Shown: one piece after another, positions 1 through 11,471 of the stretch | Layout of the letters: each line of letters starts with the position of its first letter | Numbering within the stretch: the first letter of the stretch is position 1 | Origin: Cystobasidium ongulense | Taxonomy: Eukaryota > Basidiomycota > Cystobasidiomycetes > Cystobasidiales > Cystobasidiaceae | NCBI GenBank assembly: GCA_022835595.1 | Contig: BQUP01000005.1 | Location: 930,001 to 994,000 of the forward strand | DNA length: 64,000 bases | Reading direction: 5' to 3' | The notes under the pieces: model-generated | Told to the model about the DNA's origin: nothing | Database searches by the model: none | What the model saw: only the letters and a program-made list of their open reading frames with translations | Made by a program: the position numbers and the translations under genes

Positions 1-1197
1 ATTCTGCCGGAGTACATGGGCACAATGGACTGTCGAATTTGGAAGTCTACTTTCACTCAATCCAAGCGCATGCCGCTATAAATCTTTCTCCGCCGTCCAA
101 GACCTCCTCGGACGAGCGTCTGCCGCAAAATATCAATGCAGACTATTTACGCGCTGTGATCGATGCTTTGCTGGAACAGCTGCTGCCGAAGGAGGATTCC
201 AGTGCCGAAACTGAACATAGTGTTGTCTGCGAGGTCATTGTCGGTATTGTACTGGACGGCATCTTCCGCAAGGTCGCCCAACCCTGGTTCATCTACGGCC
301 TGATTGCAAAGCAGTTAGAGCGTAGAACAGCCAACTCCGAAAATCCTGTATTTCAAGTTGCGAACGAGAGCAAGCCGAACAGCGGAGTCTCCTCTCACTA
401 CACTCTCAGCGCACCTCAAGAGTGGTGGCTCAAGCTTGCAACCTTTGTTGTGAAATTGCCAGTTTTCTTCTCTCAGCTGGTGGCCCTGTTTGGCTACTTA
501 TCATGGCTGTTTACGACATCGTTCGCCTCGCCGTATTATAAGAGCTACACGCGTTCCCCTGGTCATGTCTGCAATATTACCTACTCTTGGTCAAGCTTCG
601 TAATGACTGCACTGCGCAGCGAAGACCAGGGAAGGCACACTATCTCGCAATTAGGACGTACCGCTCAAAACATTGCATCAGCAGGATCTCCTTTGTTAGA
701 TCGGTGCGTCCATGATAGGTTCATCCTATTGCAGGTCACATTCGAAGAAACTGACCTGCGTCTACGCCACCAGAATTATTGTCCGCTACCTTTACTCGCG
801 CATTTTCACAGCGTCTTTCACTTGCAAGCTGTTGGAATCAGTGCAGGAGTCTCTGTTTCCAGATGGTTTCCCTGCGGCGTCGGTGCCGGATCCGACGCCA
901 CAAGAGCAGGTCGCTATCAGAGACCGGGCCTTGCAAGCTATAGCAAACAATCTGCCGAGTAAGTCTCCCTGATCGCCTGTTTAGCTGAAAGTTGGCCTGA
1001 CCCCATCTTCACTTTACGCAGACGCCGCCGCTCTCAAGCTTCTTGTTCGACGTGAGGAGGACGACGACGTCAAAGTGTCTCTGGCCGCGGATATCCTGGA
1101 GCCGTTCTCTAGTCATTATATCAATCTGCATTTATGCCTCTTCGTTCTCGATACCATCGTGGCAGAAGTTTGCCCTGATCTTGTAGTACAAATATAG
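1..1197 (+). CDS. PXA-domain (sorting-nexin-associated) membrane protein, 3' part
   Basis: Only the 3' part is present; the reading frame is open to the left edge. Proposed exons are <1-703, 774-958 and 1022-1197, with introns of 70 and 63 nt. The first contains the branch-like ctgac and both have GT-AG ends. The segment starting DYLRAVIDALLEQLLP and running to the FIYGLIAKQLE motif matches the PXA domain, a helical domain next to PX and RGS domains in sorting nexins and in fungal endosome/ER membrane proteins. A hydrophobic stretch follows (VKLPVFFSQLVALFGYLSWL). The last exons carry the conserved fungal tail with RIFTASFTCKLLES, LFPDGFP and DPTPQEQVA. No PX domain is visible, so this is probably the PXA-only fungal type. 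The likely role is membrane contact or endosomal sorting; that is inferred from the family only. Confidence 0.8.
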
Positions 1198-2347
1198 GTA
1201 TGATCTGCTATCTCAGCTTTGTGTCTTTAGGATTCGTCTGGTGATGTGTACAGTTCTGCAATAGGAATACGTATTGGTTCGAACATCGTGCATTGAGCTT
1301 GCGACACTGGTCTGCTTGCACGTGAACGCTTGACTGACGTTCTCTTGCGATGCTGCAAAATTGCAAGAGGGTGCTTCTGTCGGTGGTCCAGGACGCTTCT
1401 TCGGTAATAGAAAACACCCAACCTGCTTCCATACTATCTGCCTCCCTTTAACAGCCGCAACCTCTTCAGGGATTTTTGTCGAAGGACAAAAAGCTGAACA
1501 GAAGAAGCCGAACCGAATGCCACCCGATTTCAGCAAAAGGAAAGCTCGAAAGCTATAGCAGGGTAATGAACAACGATACGTATTTGACTTGGATATCATG
1601 CCTTGGGCTTGCAGGACTGTCCCACCTGCGCCGGAAGCCATTGGCGGACGATCTTTCAATGTGGCGCAAATTTGCAGGATCCTGAGTCAGTCGATACGAG
1701 GAGGGCTGATTGACAAAAATTAGTATCCAGCTGACTTGCGGGGCGTCTGTTCACTATAGCAACTGCAGACAGCTTAAAAACATCCTTAAGAAAGGTAAAA
1801 AGCTAGGCTCAAGGGGGGCTCCTGGGTCCAGCAAAAGGGAAGCCCGAGGACTTTAGCAGGAACATGCGCGACTCGAACACGCAACCGCTAGATGCACTTA
1901 TGACAGTCGAAGTCTAGCGCGCTACCTGGAAGTTTCAAAGAATCGTTAGACGATGCTCAAGATCATGGTGACGAGGTGAAGAACTTGCCATTGCGCCAAT
2001 GTTCCGAACTTGTGATGGCGTTCTTTCGTCATACAGCATAACAGATGCCTCGTATGAGGGTATGCAAAGAGTGTTCAAATCCTGCGGTGGGTAGCTTCTA
2101 GATCTATTGCGGACTTTTCTACTTTTGGGTTCTCGCGTGAAAGTGGCCTAGTAAATACAACAACATGGTATTGAAGAGCATGTAGAGTACATAGTGAATG
2201 CGGCTGAATCAACAGCAGACGTAAAGCTTTAGTCATACAGAAGAACCTGAGAGGACCTGAGAACAGCGAGATTATGAAGAGCGAAGGGCCGGCTTAGCTG
2301 GTCAGTGAACCAAGGCTTTGACTAAGAAAGAGGCTTGAAGTGGTTTA
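1198..2347. other. Intergenic region with tRNA-like fragment and short direct repeat
   Basis: No convincing gene is seen between the PXA gene and the USP gene, which converge here. A 3' tRNA-Arg fragment lies at 1858-1926. A stretch of about 33 nt starting cagcaaaagg at 1531 recurs imperfectly at 1829, beside the tRNA fragment. This suggests debris of a small repeat. Short open frames on both strands have no family similarity and are taken as chance. Confidence 0.5.
1858..1926 (-). pseudogene. 3' part of a tRNA-Arg(UCG) with a 13-nt intron; 5' part missing
   Basis: On the minus strand the sequence runs from the end of the D loop (GGTA, then GCGC) to the 3' acceptor strand ATGTTCC. The anticodon stem CTAGA/TCTAG pairs perfectly. 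The loop reads CT-TCG-A, then a 13-nt insert at 1894-1906 in the canonical position after base 37, then A. The T arm GCGTG-TTCGAGT-CGCGC pairs in all five positions, one of them G-T. Upstream, the 5' D-stem strand and the matching acceptor strand (expected GGAACAT) are absent, so this cannot fold as a whole tRNA. It is probably a tRNA relic or the head of a tRNA-derived repeat. Confidence 0.6.
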
Positions 2348-5300
2348 TTATTGAAACTGTTGAAAGTCAATTCGGAGCGACTTGATGAAATCTTCCACTA
2401 ATGTAGCTTCGGCCTCATCTGTGAGCAAATACGCAAACTCTTGGAGGATTGCCACAATCTGTCGCTGGACAAGCGCACAAGAGTCGAGAGGTCGTTCCTT
2501 CTTGTTCCATACCGGAGTTCCAAAGTCGTCAAGCTGGAAAAGGACTGCCTCGCCAAAGATGTTGACGAACTTGGCTCTATCCTGTTGGGAAAGAATTTCG
2601 TGGATGCTCCTATGGTATAGATTTTTAGCAAGCATTGCATCGTCAGTGCATGTGCCGTCGTCGTAGTCTCGAAGAATGACATAAGGAAGCGGTGCCTTGT
2701 GATAGAGCGTAAGTAGTGGTGATCCCACTGTTGGTCGAGGATCTTTTGACCAGTCTGGTCCTGCCTTGTGGACTTTAGGGGCAGAGGCGGGGACTTTTTG
2801 CTTTGCGACTTCCGAGAGATAAGACTGTATTTCCTTGTCTTTGGACGCTGGTATGCTCTTGTCTCTTCCAAAGCTTGTGATAGACGAGTCGAGTGCAGCC
2901 TCTGAAGTAGATGTCTCGCTGGTTGTAGATGGGGACGTGACGCCCAAGTATTTCTTGACAATGTCTGGGTGAGCGGTACAGGCATGGCGGAACGTGAGAA
3001 CTTGACATTGCGCCGTCAAGAGAGTCCTCTTGCAAGCTTTGCAATAGACGACTTTGCAGATATGCTGCTTCTTCTTCTGAGTCGATCTTTCTAGCACAGT
3101 TACCGCATCATTGATGCCTGTATCTTTTTGACGAGCCTTGCTTTCTGTGCGGAATCCTGGTGCGTTCCCGTAGCTGCTTGTATAACCACCCGTGGACCGA
3201 ATGATAGATTTGTTTTCGTCCACGAATTCGACGAGGAAGCGAAGGTGGTCGAGTGAGCCTGGGACGATTGCCGGCGGGCTGAGGTGCTTGAGGTCGTCTG
3301 GCAAGGCAAGAGATCGTCCGTAAGCTGCTCGAATGGAGTCGATGATCTCGAGTCCTTGCGTGATCCGTTCTTTGCTGTACGGCTTGCCTTTGCTGACAAT
3401 GTGCTGGGCAGTGTCCGCTTGGACGCTGTTGCTGCATATGGCAGACATGCGTGCAGTGGCTGCTTTGAAGCCTGTCGTGAAACGACGGCGTTGAGCAATA
3501 CCATTCAAAGTATTGATGAGGTTTGCGACTTTATTATTTGCCGACTTGATAGCAGTTTCGAGGTGACATGCCTGAGAAACACCCTCTATATCTTTTTTCA
3601 GTTGCTTGAGATCTGAAATGCTGTCACTGCTCCGCCTCGCTAGCTTTTCAGCAATCACATACTTTAGATAGACCAACTCGTCTGCTACTTGCAGGAGCTG
3701 GAACAGCTGCGGCTTATACTTAGCGAACCCTGTATGTCTTGACATTAGAATGAGACATTGATGGTCATTGAAGGGCCCTATGTGTACCGTGGCCAAGTTG
3801 CCCGCGCACTCATTAAAGTTGGATATCTTGAGTTTTTCCCAATCATCCATATCAAGCTCGGTGGCGAGGGATTTCAGATCGTCTGTGCTGAAGGATTGCA
3901 GGTCACCAGGTAGGACCGCACGGAAGTTGTCCAATGTAGGCTCGTCCATGAAAGCTTGGAACTCAGTCATCGTGAGATCAGGCCTCCAACACTGCCTCAC
4001 GAGGTCACTGAGAAAGATGTTTGTAACTTTAGAAGAGTGAACCAGGAAGAGAGGTAGAGGGACATTATGCTTTCTGAAAAGCAGCAGATACCTTGAGAGG
4101 AGGACGATGACGATGATTATCACCCAATCTTCGTGAAGCAGTATAATAGACCATAGGTCCGTGAAGGGGCCATATAGCTGTGCAATATTTTCATCGTATT
4201 CCGCCATGGCAGGCAATGCAGCTTCGAACGCGCGCTGGCGAAGCCATCTTTCGTATCGTGGCCCGTGCCCGGCATACACACCACGGTAGGATGTCTGCAC
4301 ACCGCCGACGAAGGCCTCTCGTGTAATGTCTTTGGCGACCAATGGCATCTTGACTAGCCTTCCTTTTGAATCGAGATCCAATGCAGCGGCGAGTCTGGCC
4401 GTGATGTTCAACTCACCGCGTGTCATAGTGATACCAGTAGAATCATCGTCAAGATGTTCGAAGACTTCCTGCATAAAGTCGTAGTGTCGCAATATGTCGG
4501 CTTGTAGAGCTTCTCGCCTCTTGCGAATTTTGATAGGTACATCTTCATGCTCAGGTTGCGGACTTTGTAAGAGTCTCCATCTTCGCACAGCATCGGCGCA
4601 GCGCACTACTTCCTGCTCTCTTTGATAAGAAACCATGCCGTTCCCTCCATGTGCAGAATTGAGGCCGACAGGTTTGGTCGCAAGAACGATGTAGAACTCC
4701 AAAGCTGCTACATCATTATCGCCTCGAAGCTCGGCAGTGGCGACCGACTGTGTCTTCAATTCCAGCCATTCATATACCGTAGCTCGAATTTGTGTACCTT
4801 TTTGCTGATATTCTGGACGTAGCCAGTTAGAAATCATACGCCAACGCGATGAGTTGTCGGCATTCAAGCGCTCAATAGGAGTAGCAGCTATTGTAATACC
4901 AGAGTATGGCACCGAGAGTCGTACCTTGGCTCCATCTTCGTGACTGGCGATTTCTTGAGCCATGGCCCGAGCGCGGAGGTGGTAATGACCGTGGTTGTTG
5001 TGGAAAGCAGCAAGGTGTATTGATAGATCTGTCTTCAGCTCCGTGTAGAAGCGCGTATAATACTGCGCACATTTCTTCTTTGTAGCGACCTTCTCACTTT
5101 TCGATTCTTCTGGATCAACTCCCTCTTCTTCAGACGTTTCTTCTTCGCTGTTGTCATCACTGCTTCCGTCACCTTCTTGAGATGTTCTTCGAGGTCTTGC
5201 CTGCGCAGGAGTACTTCCAGCGACGAGCTTTGGCGAAGCACGAACGAGAGCCATTGGCCATCTTGTGGGAGAAAAGGTGTAAGGGTTGCGGCATAGTGAT

Positions 5301-7289
5301 AGCAGGGCTCGCATTGTGTTCGGTTTTGTGAGGAGGATGCGTAGGCCGAGGGAATTTTTATTGACGGGCTCTAGCATATGTGCTTCTACTTGTCGCTTCA
5401 CTACCTCTAGATATAATGATCTGACTTTATCGCTTGCCATAGCTTCTAATTCATCGTCACTTGAGGGAATTGAGGAGCGAATGTGCAGGTATTTCGCATA
5501 GACGTCCTTCTCTGCATCGATCTGCTCCAGAGCCTGTCTCCTTTGAAGGATGTTTGCAGTGTTGGAGGCTATCTGATTCTCCTTAAATTCGTCGGTCGCT
5601 CTCTTCTCCCTCTTTTTGACATTACCGCTTTTCGTACTCAGCTTGAAAGGGTAGGAATTTGGGTCTAGAGTATCGGAAGCTGTCTGTCGTGTTGAATTGC
5701 GAGGTTGAAGAGTAGATATAGAAGTGGACAAAGCGGTAGAGGTAGTCGGGTTTGTTGCTGCTCGAGAGGCTGTTGCTGTCAATTTGTGCAGTCTGGAGTA
5801 CTCACCTGGAGATGGACGAGCAGGTGGTGCAGGTGCAGGTCGTCCTACCGAGCGTGTAATTGTCGTCAGAGCTAATTCCGCTGCGTAATCCAGCGCGTCA
5901 CGCCTAACGAGGATTACAGAGTAGACAGTCCGAGGATCGATGCTCGGAAACACCGCAGGACCGGTACATGTGGACTAGACAAATCATCAGCTCTTGCAGA
6001 CGCGGGTGTACTATTTCGTTCAAGCTTACATCATTGTAAGACCACCAGCCAGATGCAGTCCGGGCATAGCTGATGCAGTGACCAGATTCTCTAGTCTCGC
6101 CGACATGGCAGCCGACCGCCTGTACGACATATTCTGCAGATATCGGCTGCATGAGTGCGGATGTGATTCCCCTGACTGTGATACAGGAAGGAATCGATAC
6201 GGCGGTATTGTATCTGCCATCCAAGTGGAACCGCGAGATGGAGAGTCGGATTGTCATCGGCAAGCGAGACAGTCGGTAAACTACCTTGTGCGGTGCTCGA
6301 CCACACTCGGCGCAGGTTACTTCGCAGTCACCTTCCTCAGTCATGGCATCAAGAAGCTCAGAGAGGCTTGTACTGTCAGGGACCGGCGTAGGAAGCTGCA
6401 ACTGAATCGAATCTTGACGCTCGAAACGTGTCTTGCGTCCGATACAATTGTCAGTCCGACATGTACGAAGTGCACATAGCCGGGTATCACCGAGACTACG
6501 AGGATCATTCTCGTAGCCAATCAAGAAGGCAGTTTCCATTACCGACGAAGTAGATGTCTCCAAGGGAGGCATATCCTGCGACAGAACGGTCTTGATAGCG
6601 TCGAGCATGACGTTCTCTGCTTCTGCCTGGTCCCCTTGTTGGCCCCTGACCACCTGTATAGACGAGCCTTCAGACCACGCTTCTTCCACAAGAGTAGCAG
6701 GGGCGAAAGGCTCGTGTGGAGGAGCGAGGAGGATGGCTATGAGACCAGCACATAGTCTGAGCTCTGATGTCGCTCCGCTGTTGATGACTGCTTGCGGAAT
6801 AGAAAGCAAATGCGATTTTACTTCAGAATTGGTGAGCAGGAGGGTAGATGCTGCATTCAGGAAGCAGGTATTGTTCAGGTTATGCAGTGGTGCCAATGGA
6901 GGAAGCTCGGCATTGCGGCCATTGCGAAGTTCAGCTCGAGGGAGGACGTGCTCCGATCCCGAGGGTAGACTAGCTGAAGAAGCAGAAGATGGACGAGGAT
7001 ACTGGATAGGCTCCAAGCGTGGTCTCTTATTGACCCCTCCTTCGCTTGTCGTAGCCTTCCTTCTGGGAGAACGATGGGGTGATGAGGGAGCAAGTGGTCG
7101 TTTCTTCAGGAATGTCAACTCGGGCAGGTCTTCATCTTCAGATTCGATGCGTCTATAGCGAGTTCAATCAGATAAGAAGTAGCTATATGAACGTGCAGAC
7201 TTGACTCACTGATGTCTGGCCATGTCTTTATCAGATACTGTTTCACTGCGAGCCAGCTGATCACGTGATTTCGAATTTGGGAGATGCAT
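2348..7289 (-). CDS. Ubiquitin-specific protease (USP/C19) domain fused to a long unrecognised C-terminal region
   Basis: Proposed exons (minus): 7289-7210, 7152-6030, 5974-5806 and 5757-2348, giving about 1,593 residues. The ATG at 7289 is the first in frame after an upstream stop. The USP Cys box is LHNLNNTCFLNAAS (nucleophile Cys near residue 123). The His box is ESGHCISYART followed by WWSYND (His near 385), and the last USP strand PRTVYSVILVRR follows the 55-nt intron. A CxxxC-AEC cluster before it resembles the USP zinc ribbon. The role is removal of ubiquitin from proteins. The remaining roughly 1,170 residues are not recognised: an acidic Ser-rich stretch, one strongly hydrophobic segment (DWVIIIVIVLLSRYLLLF) and a Cys/His cluster (CKVVYCKAC ... 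HACTAH). The 48-nt intron 5758-5805 has a strong GTGAGT site but is in frame, so it may be retained. A second gene start inside the region cannot be excluded. Confidence 0.72.
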
Positions 7290-8172
7290 TGAAGGCGAGG
7301 GAGACGGGTGGAGGGACAGTGCAAGCACAGAGGGCGGTTAGGGATTAGTGAGGGATGGTAGACAGATGTTAGAGGTCAGTAACGGTCATTGCATGCGCGT
7401 CTACGTCTCCCCAGCTCTTGTGTTGGCTTCGACAGAACATACAGTTGATCTTCAGCCGTCGAGCTTGCAGGCAGGAAGAGAAGAGGATGGGGGAGCAGCC
7501 AGAGGGAATGCGTGGAAGCTTGGTTGCTGTGATATGCGACTGCGAACGTATGGGTGATAGTGCGCGCTGGTGAGCAGCAGAGATGCTCTCGAGTTCTGAA
7601 AAACATCATTCGTCCTCCTTCGCCATCAGCATCTATGCCCTGCGACCAAACATTGGAAGAGCAGGATTTCAATCGTGAATTGTGCAGCTCGTACATATTC
7701 AAATGCCTTTTCAATTTCACCATGCTGTTTGTGTATCTTCACAGATAACCACGCCAGCTCCACGAAGCAATACCTGAACCTTGATTTCGACGGTCCAAGC
7801 GCCTTCTCTTCGAGCCGATGTCTGGAAATACATGCACGACAGCATGAAAGTCAAAGAGGGATGAGCGCAACGATGATATCTTGGTAGATATTTACTAGAA
7901 CGATCATTTCATCTTTTCACATGCTCACTATGTTACACTGCCCATCAATGGCTTGATTTCTTGAATTCTCCTTCTTCTTTCCACTTTCCAAATTCTTTTC
8001 GAAAACTTCCAACATGTATTTCTTCGCAAACTAAAAGTATTGCCGTCTTTTCTAGACATTCTCAGACCTATTGAGCTAGAGGGAACAGCATTATCTTGGC
8101 TTTTAAAAAATGAATATTTGCGTTTCCAAATCTTGAGAAATGCCATTTCCGCTTTTCGAAAATCGATTTTCC
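7290..8172. other. Intergenic region upstream of the USP gene
   Basis: About 880 nt between the start of the USP gene and the stop codon of TAM41, both on the minus strand. It should hold the USP promoter and the TAM41 3' UTR. I see no gene or repeat in it. Confidence 0.5.
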
Positions 8173-9804
8173 TCAACTGAACCACTTCTTTTTGAGCTTT
8201 GGCCAAACATATCTTACTCCCCTCACTGGACCCACACTAAAGACGCCTTTCATAGATTGTGAGAATGCTGGTCTGGCTACGATCATTTGTATGCCTATTG
8301 GAAATGCAAGTCAGTACCTCAACATTCGGACAAGATACCATGTTCGACACTCACACTTATCTAGATCCTGCTTGAAGGTGCCCTGAGAGACAAGCTTGAC
8401 CCATTGAGCAGTTTCTTCCGACAAGCTTTGTTTTGGTTCTTCCTCTGTACCGGACACCTTTCTGCCCATTGCTTTCAGTATGTTGCTATCGCGCTCATAC
8501 GAGCTCTGTACCATCTCTCTCAGTTTCAAAGGCAATCGCCGCGCATGTTCTGCTTTTGCGCGAGGGTTGATATCCTGACGTATGCTGCCTGATCCTTCTG
8601 GGCCCATGAAAGATAGGTAGCGATGGTACGACCGCAGAATCGGTTGATAAAGCTTCTGGAAGTAGTCGCTTTGATTCGAGACAATATTCTTGATTTTGTT
8701 TGGATTCTCTCCTACTGCCATTCGGAAATCCCCGCGATAGCTTAACGAAGTGATCTCTCTGTATAATTCCTCCTCGCTGAAACTTTCCGGCAAGAGCAGT
8801 AGAGAGGTTCTGACTGCGCTGGAAAGGTTGACCTGATTTGCAAGCTTTATCCGTGGTTCGTCTCTGAGGACGTTGATGGGTTTCTGCATTCTTCCAGCCA
8901 TGTACAGCGTCTCCCAGTCCATCAAGTCTTTCACCAGCGTGTCTACCGAAACGACGCCGTATTTGACTATACGTCCGTGGACTAGACATTCGACATTGAA
9001 CCAGACGCCTGCACCGACTTTGTTCTGGAGGATGCTGACCACATTCGAGCCGAACATACGCGCTATGAACGAGTAATGATCTTTGTTTTGCGCAATATTG
9101 ATAGAATGCCAGTGATTGGGATGTGAGACGGCGAACACAAAGTCCAACATCGGCTTTTCTCCCTCCTTATATCCCTTCTGCTTGAAGACACCACTGCCAT
9201 ACGCGAACGCGTACCTAATAGGAGCTTTAAAGTCTTGCACAATAGCCTCGAGGTCCCTTTGTAATTGCGGGTCTTCTGACTGGAACATAGACACAGCCGC
9301 TGCATGTTGATTGATCCCGAACGATGGCGGCAGATCCGGAGCGTACAATTTGCCTTCTAGCGGTCTCCGTCGAAGCTCGTGCCGAATAGCTGAGGACGAA
9401 CCACTTGATGAAGTACCCGTTGACGCGGTAGCTGCTTCCGAAGATGCAGATGATGATACCGGAGAACTAGAGCTGGCTGACCGACTAGGAGATTTCTTCA
9501 GTCCGTCTTGTTGCTGTTGTTCCTGTCCTTTGGGCAGTGGCATCGGCGGAGGCGGTGGACCCGCGTAGGAATGTTTGAACTGATTGGACTCGCTTGCATA
9601 CGCTCTATACGAGAGCCCACCCCGTCTGATTTCTGGATGAACTGCTGCTCTCGTCAATCTACAACCATGCACGAGCTGCTGTCTTCCAAGTGTGCCCGCG
9701 AGATGATGCATTGTCTGCCGGCAGCTGAGCTGGAATTTGGTCAGGTCAGTCTCGTCAAGTGAGAGCAGCAGGACAGCACCCATCACACTCACAGCACTTG
9801 CCAT
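8173..9804 (-). CDS. TAM41: Mitochondrial CDP-diacylglycerol synthase Tam41
   Basis: Tam41 makes CDP-diacylglycerol from phosphatidic acid and CTP at the inner mitochondrial membrane, the first step of cardiolipin synthesis. Exons (minus): 9804-9793, 9729-8355 and 8294-8173, about 502 residues. The first exon codes for only four residues. The N-terminus after splicing is basic, Ser/Ala-rich and lacks acidic residues, as in a mitochondrial presequence. A Ser-rich linker follows, then the conserved nucleotidyltransferase core with YAFAYGSGVF, PMLDFVFAVSHPNHWHS and NKDHYSF. The last exon restores the family tail (FSQSMKGVFSVGPVRGVRY, ending KKKWFS) once the intron at the consensus site GTGAGTG (8354-8295) is removed. 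The first intron (9792-9730, 63 nt) is in frame but has clear splice signals. Confidence 0.93.
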
Positions 9805-10060
9805 TGCATTCTATCCGAGGCCTGATATGCTGCGTAACACTTGCATGCAGTTCAGCAGGAGGGCGAGGTCATCACCGCTTCTTTTCGTCCGCATGCAGCT
9901 TGATCGAGGTGACACGCAACGGCGAGCGTTATTGCCGAAGTGACACTGTTTCTCATTCCGTTGGACTGCTGGCTTGCTTGCTACTTTGGCATGGTGTGGT
10001 GGTATGGTATGCTACTACTGTACAGTGTTGATTCTCAACGGTGCTGGAGACATGCCCAAT

Positions 10061-11239
10061 CTATTCGATCCGCTTCACTTTCCATCTCCCCAACGCGTAG
10101 CTGGCTCTGATGACAAGCAGATCCACAGCCATGCTGATGCTGTCCTTGACTAGGTCCATCTTGCTTCCTTCAACTTCCTTCCACTGTATGGGAACCTCTC
10201 TCATCTTCACCGGATCAGGATGACCGTCTAGCAAAGACGCAATGATCAAAATCTCAATATCGAAGATCCACCCCTCGACGTGCATATTTGGGAATATCTC
10301 CCTTGCTAATGAGCGGGTGAACAGCTTGAAGCCGCATTGGGTGTCTTGTATGCTTTTGATCCCCAGCACTGATAGGTATACATGGAATGACCGCATGAGG
10401 AGATTGCGCAGCTTGGATCGCTATAATGAGGTGATTCAGCCACAGCAGTCATGATCGTTATGTCCATAAGTACACACCTTCACTACTGCATCAGTCTTGA
10501 CCATGTGCGCTCGACTACCTATAGCAATGGCCTTGACATCGGTCGGTTTAATATCTTTATGACTTTCAGCATGCCCGTTTGTGGCTGGCTCGCTACACAT
10601 CTCATCCATCGCTTGTCCTAGTAGTGCTAGATCTTCGAACCGACTTGCACCATCCGCATCGGCAAACAGTATCCTAGCTCCTCTTGAATGTAGCATACCA
10701 TGTCTCACTGCGCCACCTTTGCCTCTGTTCTTGGCAAGCTTTATAACGCGTATGTTGTTGCCTCCTCTGTGAGAGTTTTGTTTTGCGAAGAGTAATGCCT
10801 TGTCAAACGTAGCATCTTTGCTACCATCGTCGACTACAAGAATCTCATACTCGGCTGGAACGTATGCCGTATTGAGGTAGGCCAAGGCTTCATCGAGCAT
10901 CAAATGCAAGCGCTCTTCCTCGTTATATGCCGGTACGATGACTGTGAGCTTTATGCTCTCGTCTGTATGTCCATGGATGGACGGGAGCGGCTGTGGGTCT
11001 GTCGAGTGTATGCTTCTATACTGACGTTCTGAAGGAAGCGAGGGTCTGGGACTCGCGGTAAATGCTGCTGGGGAAAATTGATACAGCAGGAAGAGCGAGG
11101 ATAGGAGGATCTGTTCCAGGTAGGTCAGCAAGAGTGTCAAAACAGCAAGAATGCATCGAGTTCAGCATTCATTGATGTATATAAGGCAACTTGGACTCAC
11201 CGCTCCTCCCAACACGGCTATGGATACGACCGGATCCAT
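10061..11239 (-). CDS. ALG5: Dolichyl-phosphate beta-glucosyltransferase Alg5
   Basis: Alg5 transfers glucose from UDP-glucose to dolichyl phosphate on the cytosolic face of the ER, supplying Dol-P-Glc for N-glycan assembly. Exons (minus): 11239-11201, 11110-10478 and 10420-10061, 343 residues. The short first exon joins in frame to a hydrophobic segment, giving an N-terminal ER anchor ([20 protein letters not shown]). GT2-family motifs follow: [24 protein letters not shown] and the metal-binding [10 protein letters not shown]. The later conserved block is [14 protein letters not shown], then [13 protein letters not shown]. Length and order match the family. The start lies 232 nt from the divergent PUS1 start, so the two may share a promoter. 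Confidence 0.95.
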
Positions 11240-11471
11240 GGCATGGCCGGGCTGACAAGCTCGCAGGGTATCAGAGGGCTACCACACAATGACCAAGATG
11301 GTTTGGAGGGCACTGCTGCTGTTGCGAATGAGAAGGGCTGTCCAGCTTAAACAGGTGTCCAACCTGCGTGATCGAGATCAACTACTGCCACTATTCTTCT
11401 TTCTCAATTATCATTACATCTTTGCTTTGTAGAACTTGCGATCTATACAAACAAGGATAGCATACTCTGCA
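11240..11471. promoter_or_regulatory. Short divergent intergenic region (ALG5/PUS1)
   Basis: Only 232 nt separate the two start codons, which face away from each other, so both promoters must lie here. No TATA-like box or clear factor site is evident. This is an inference from layout alone. Confidence 0.45.

Noticed and set aside
2348-5953. Possible transposase or mobile element in the long minus-strand frame
   Set aside because: It joins in frame to a complete USP domain by a well-formed intron. I see no catalytic triad, terminal repeats or reverse transcriptase/integrase motifs.
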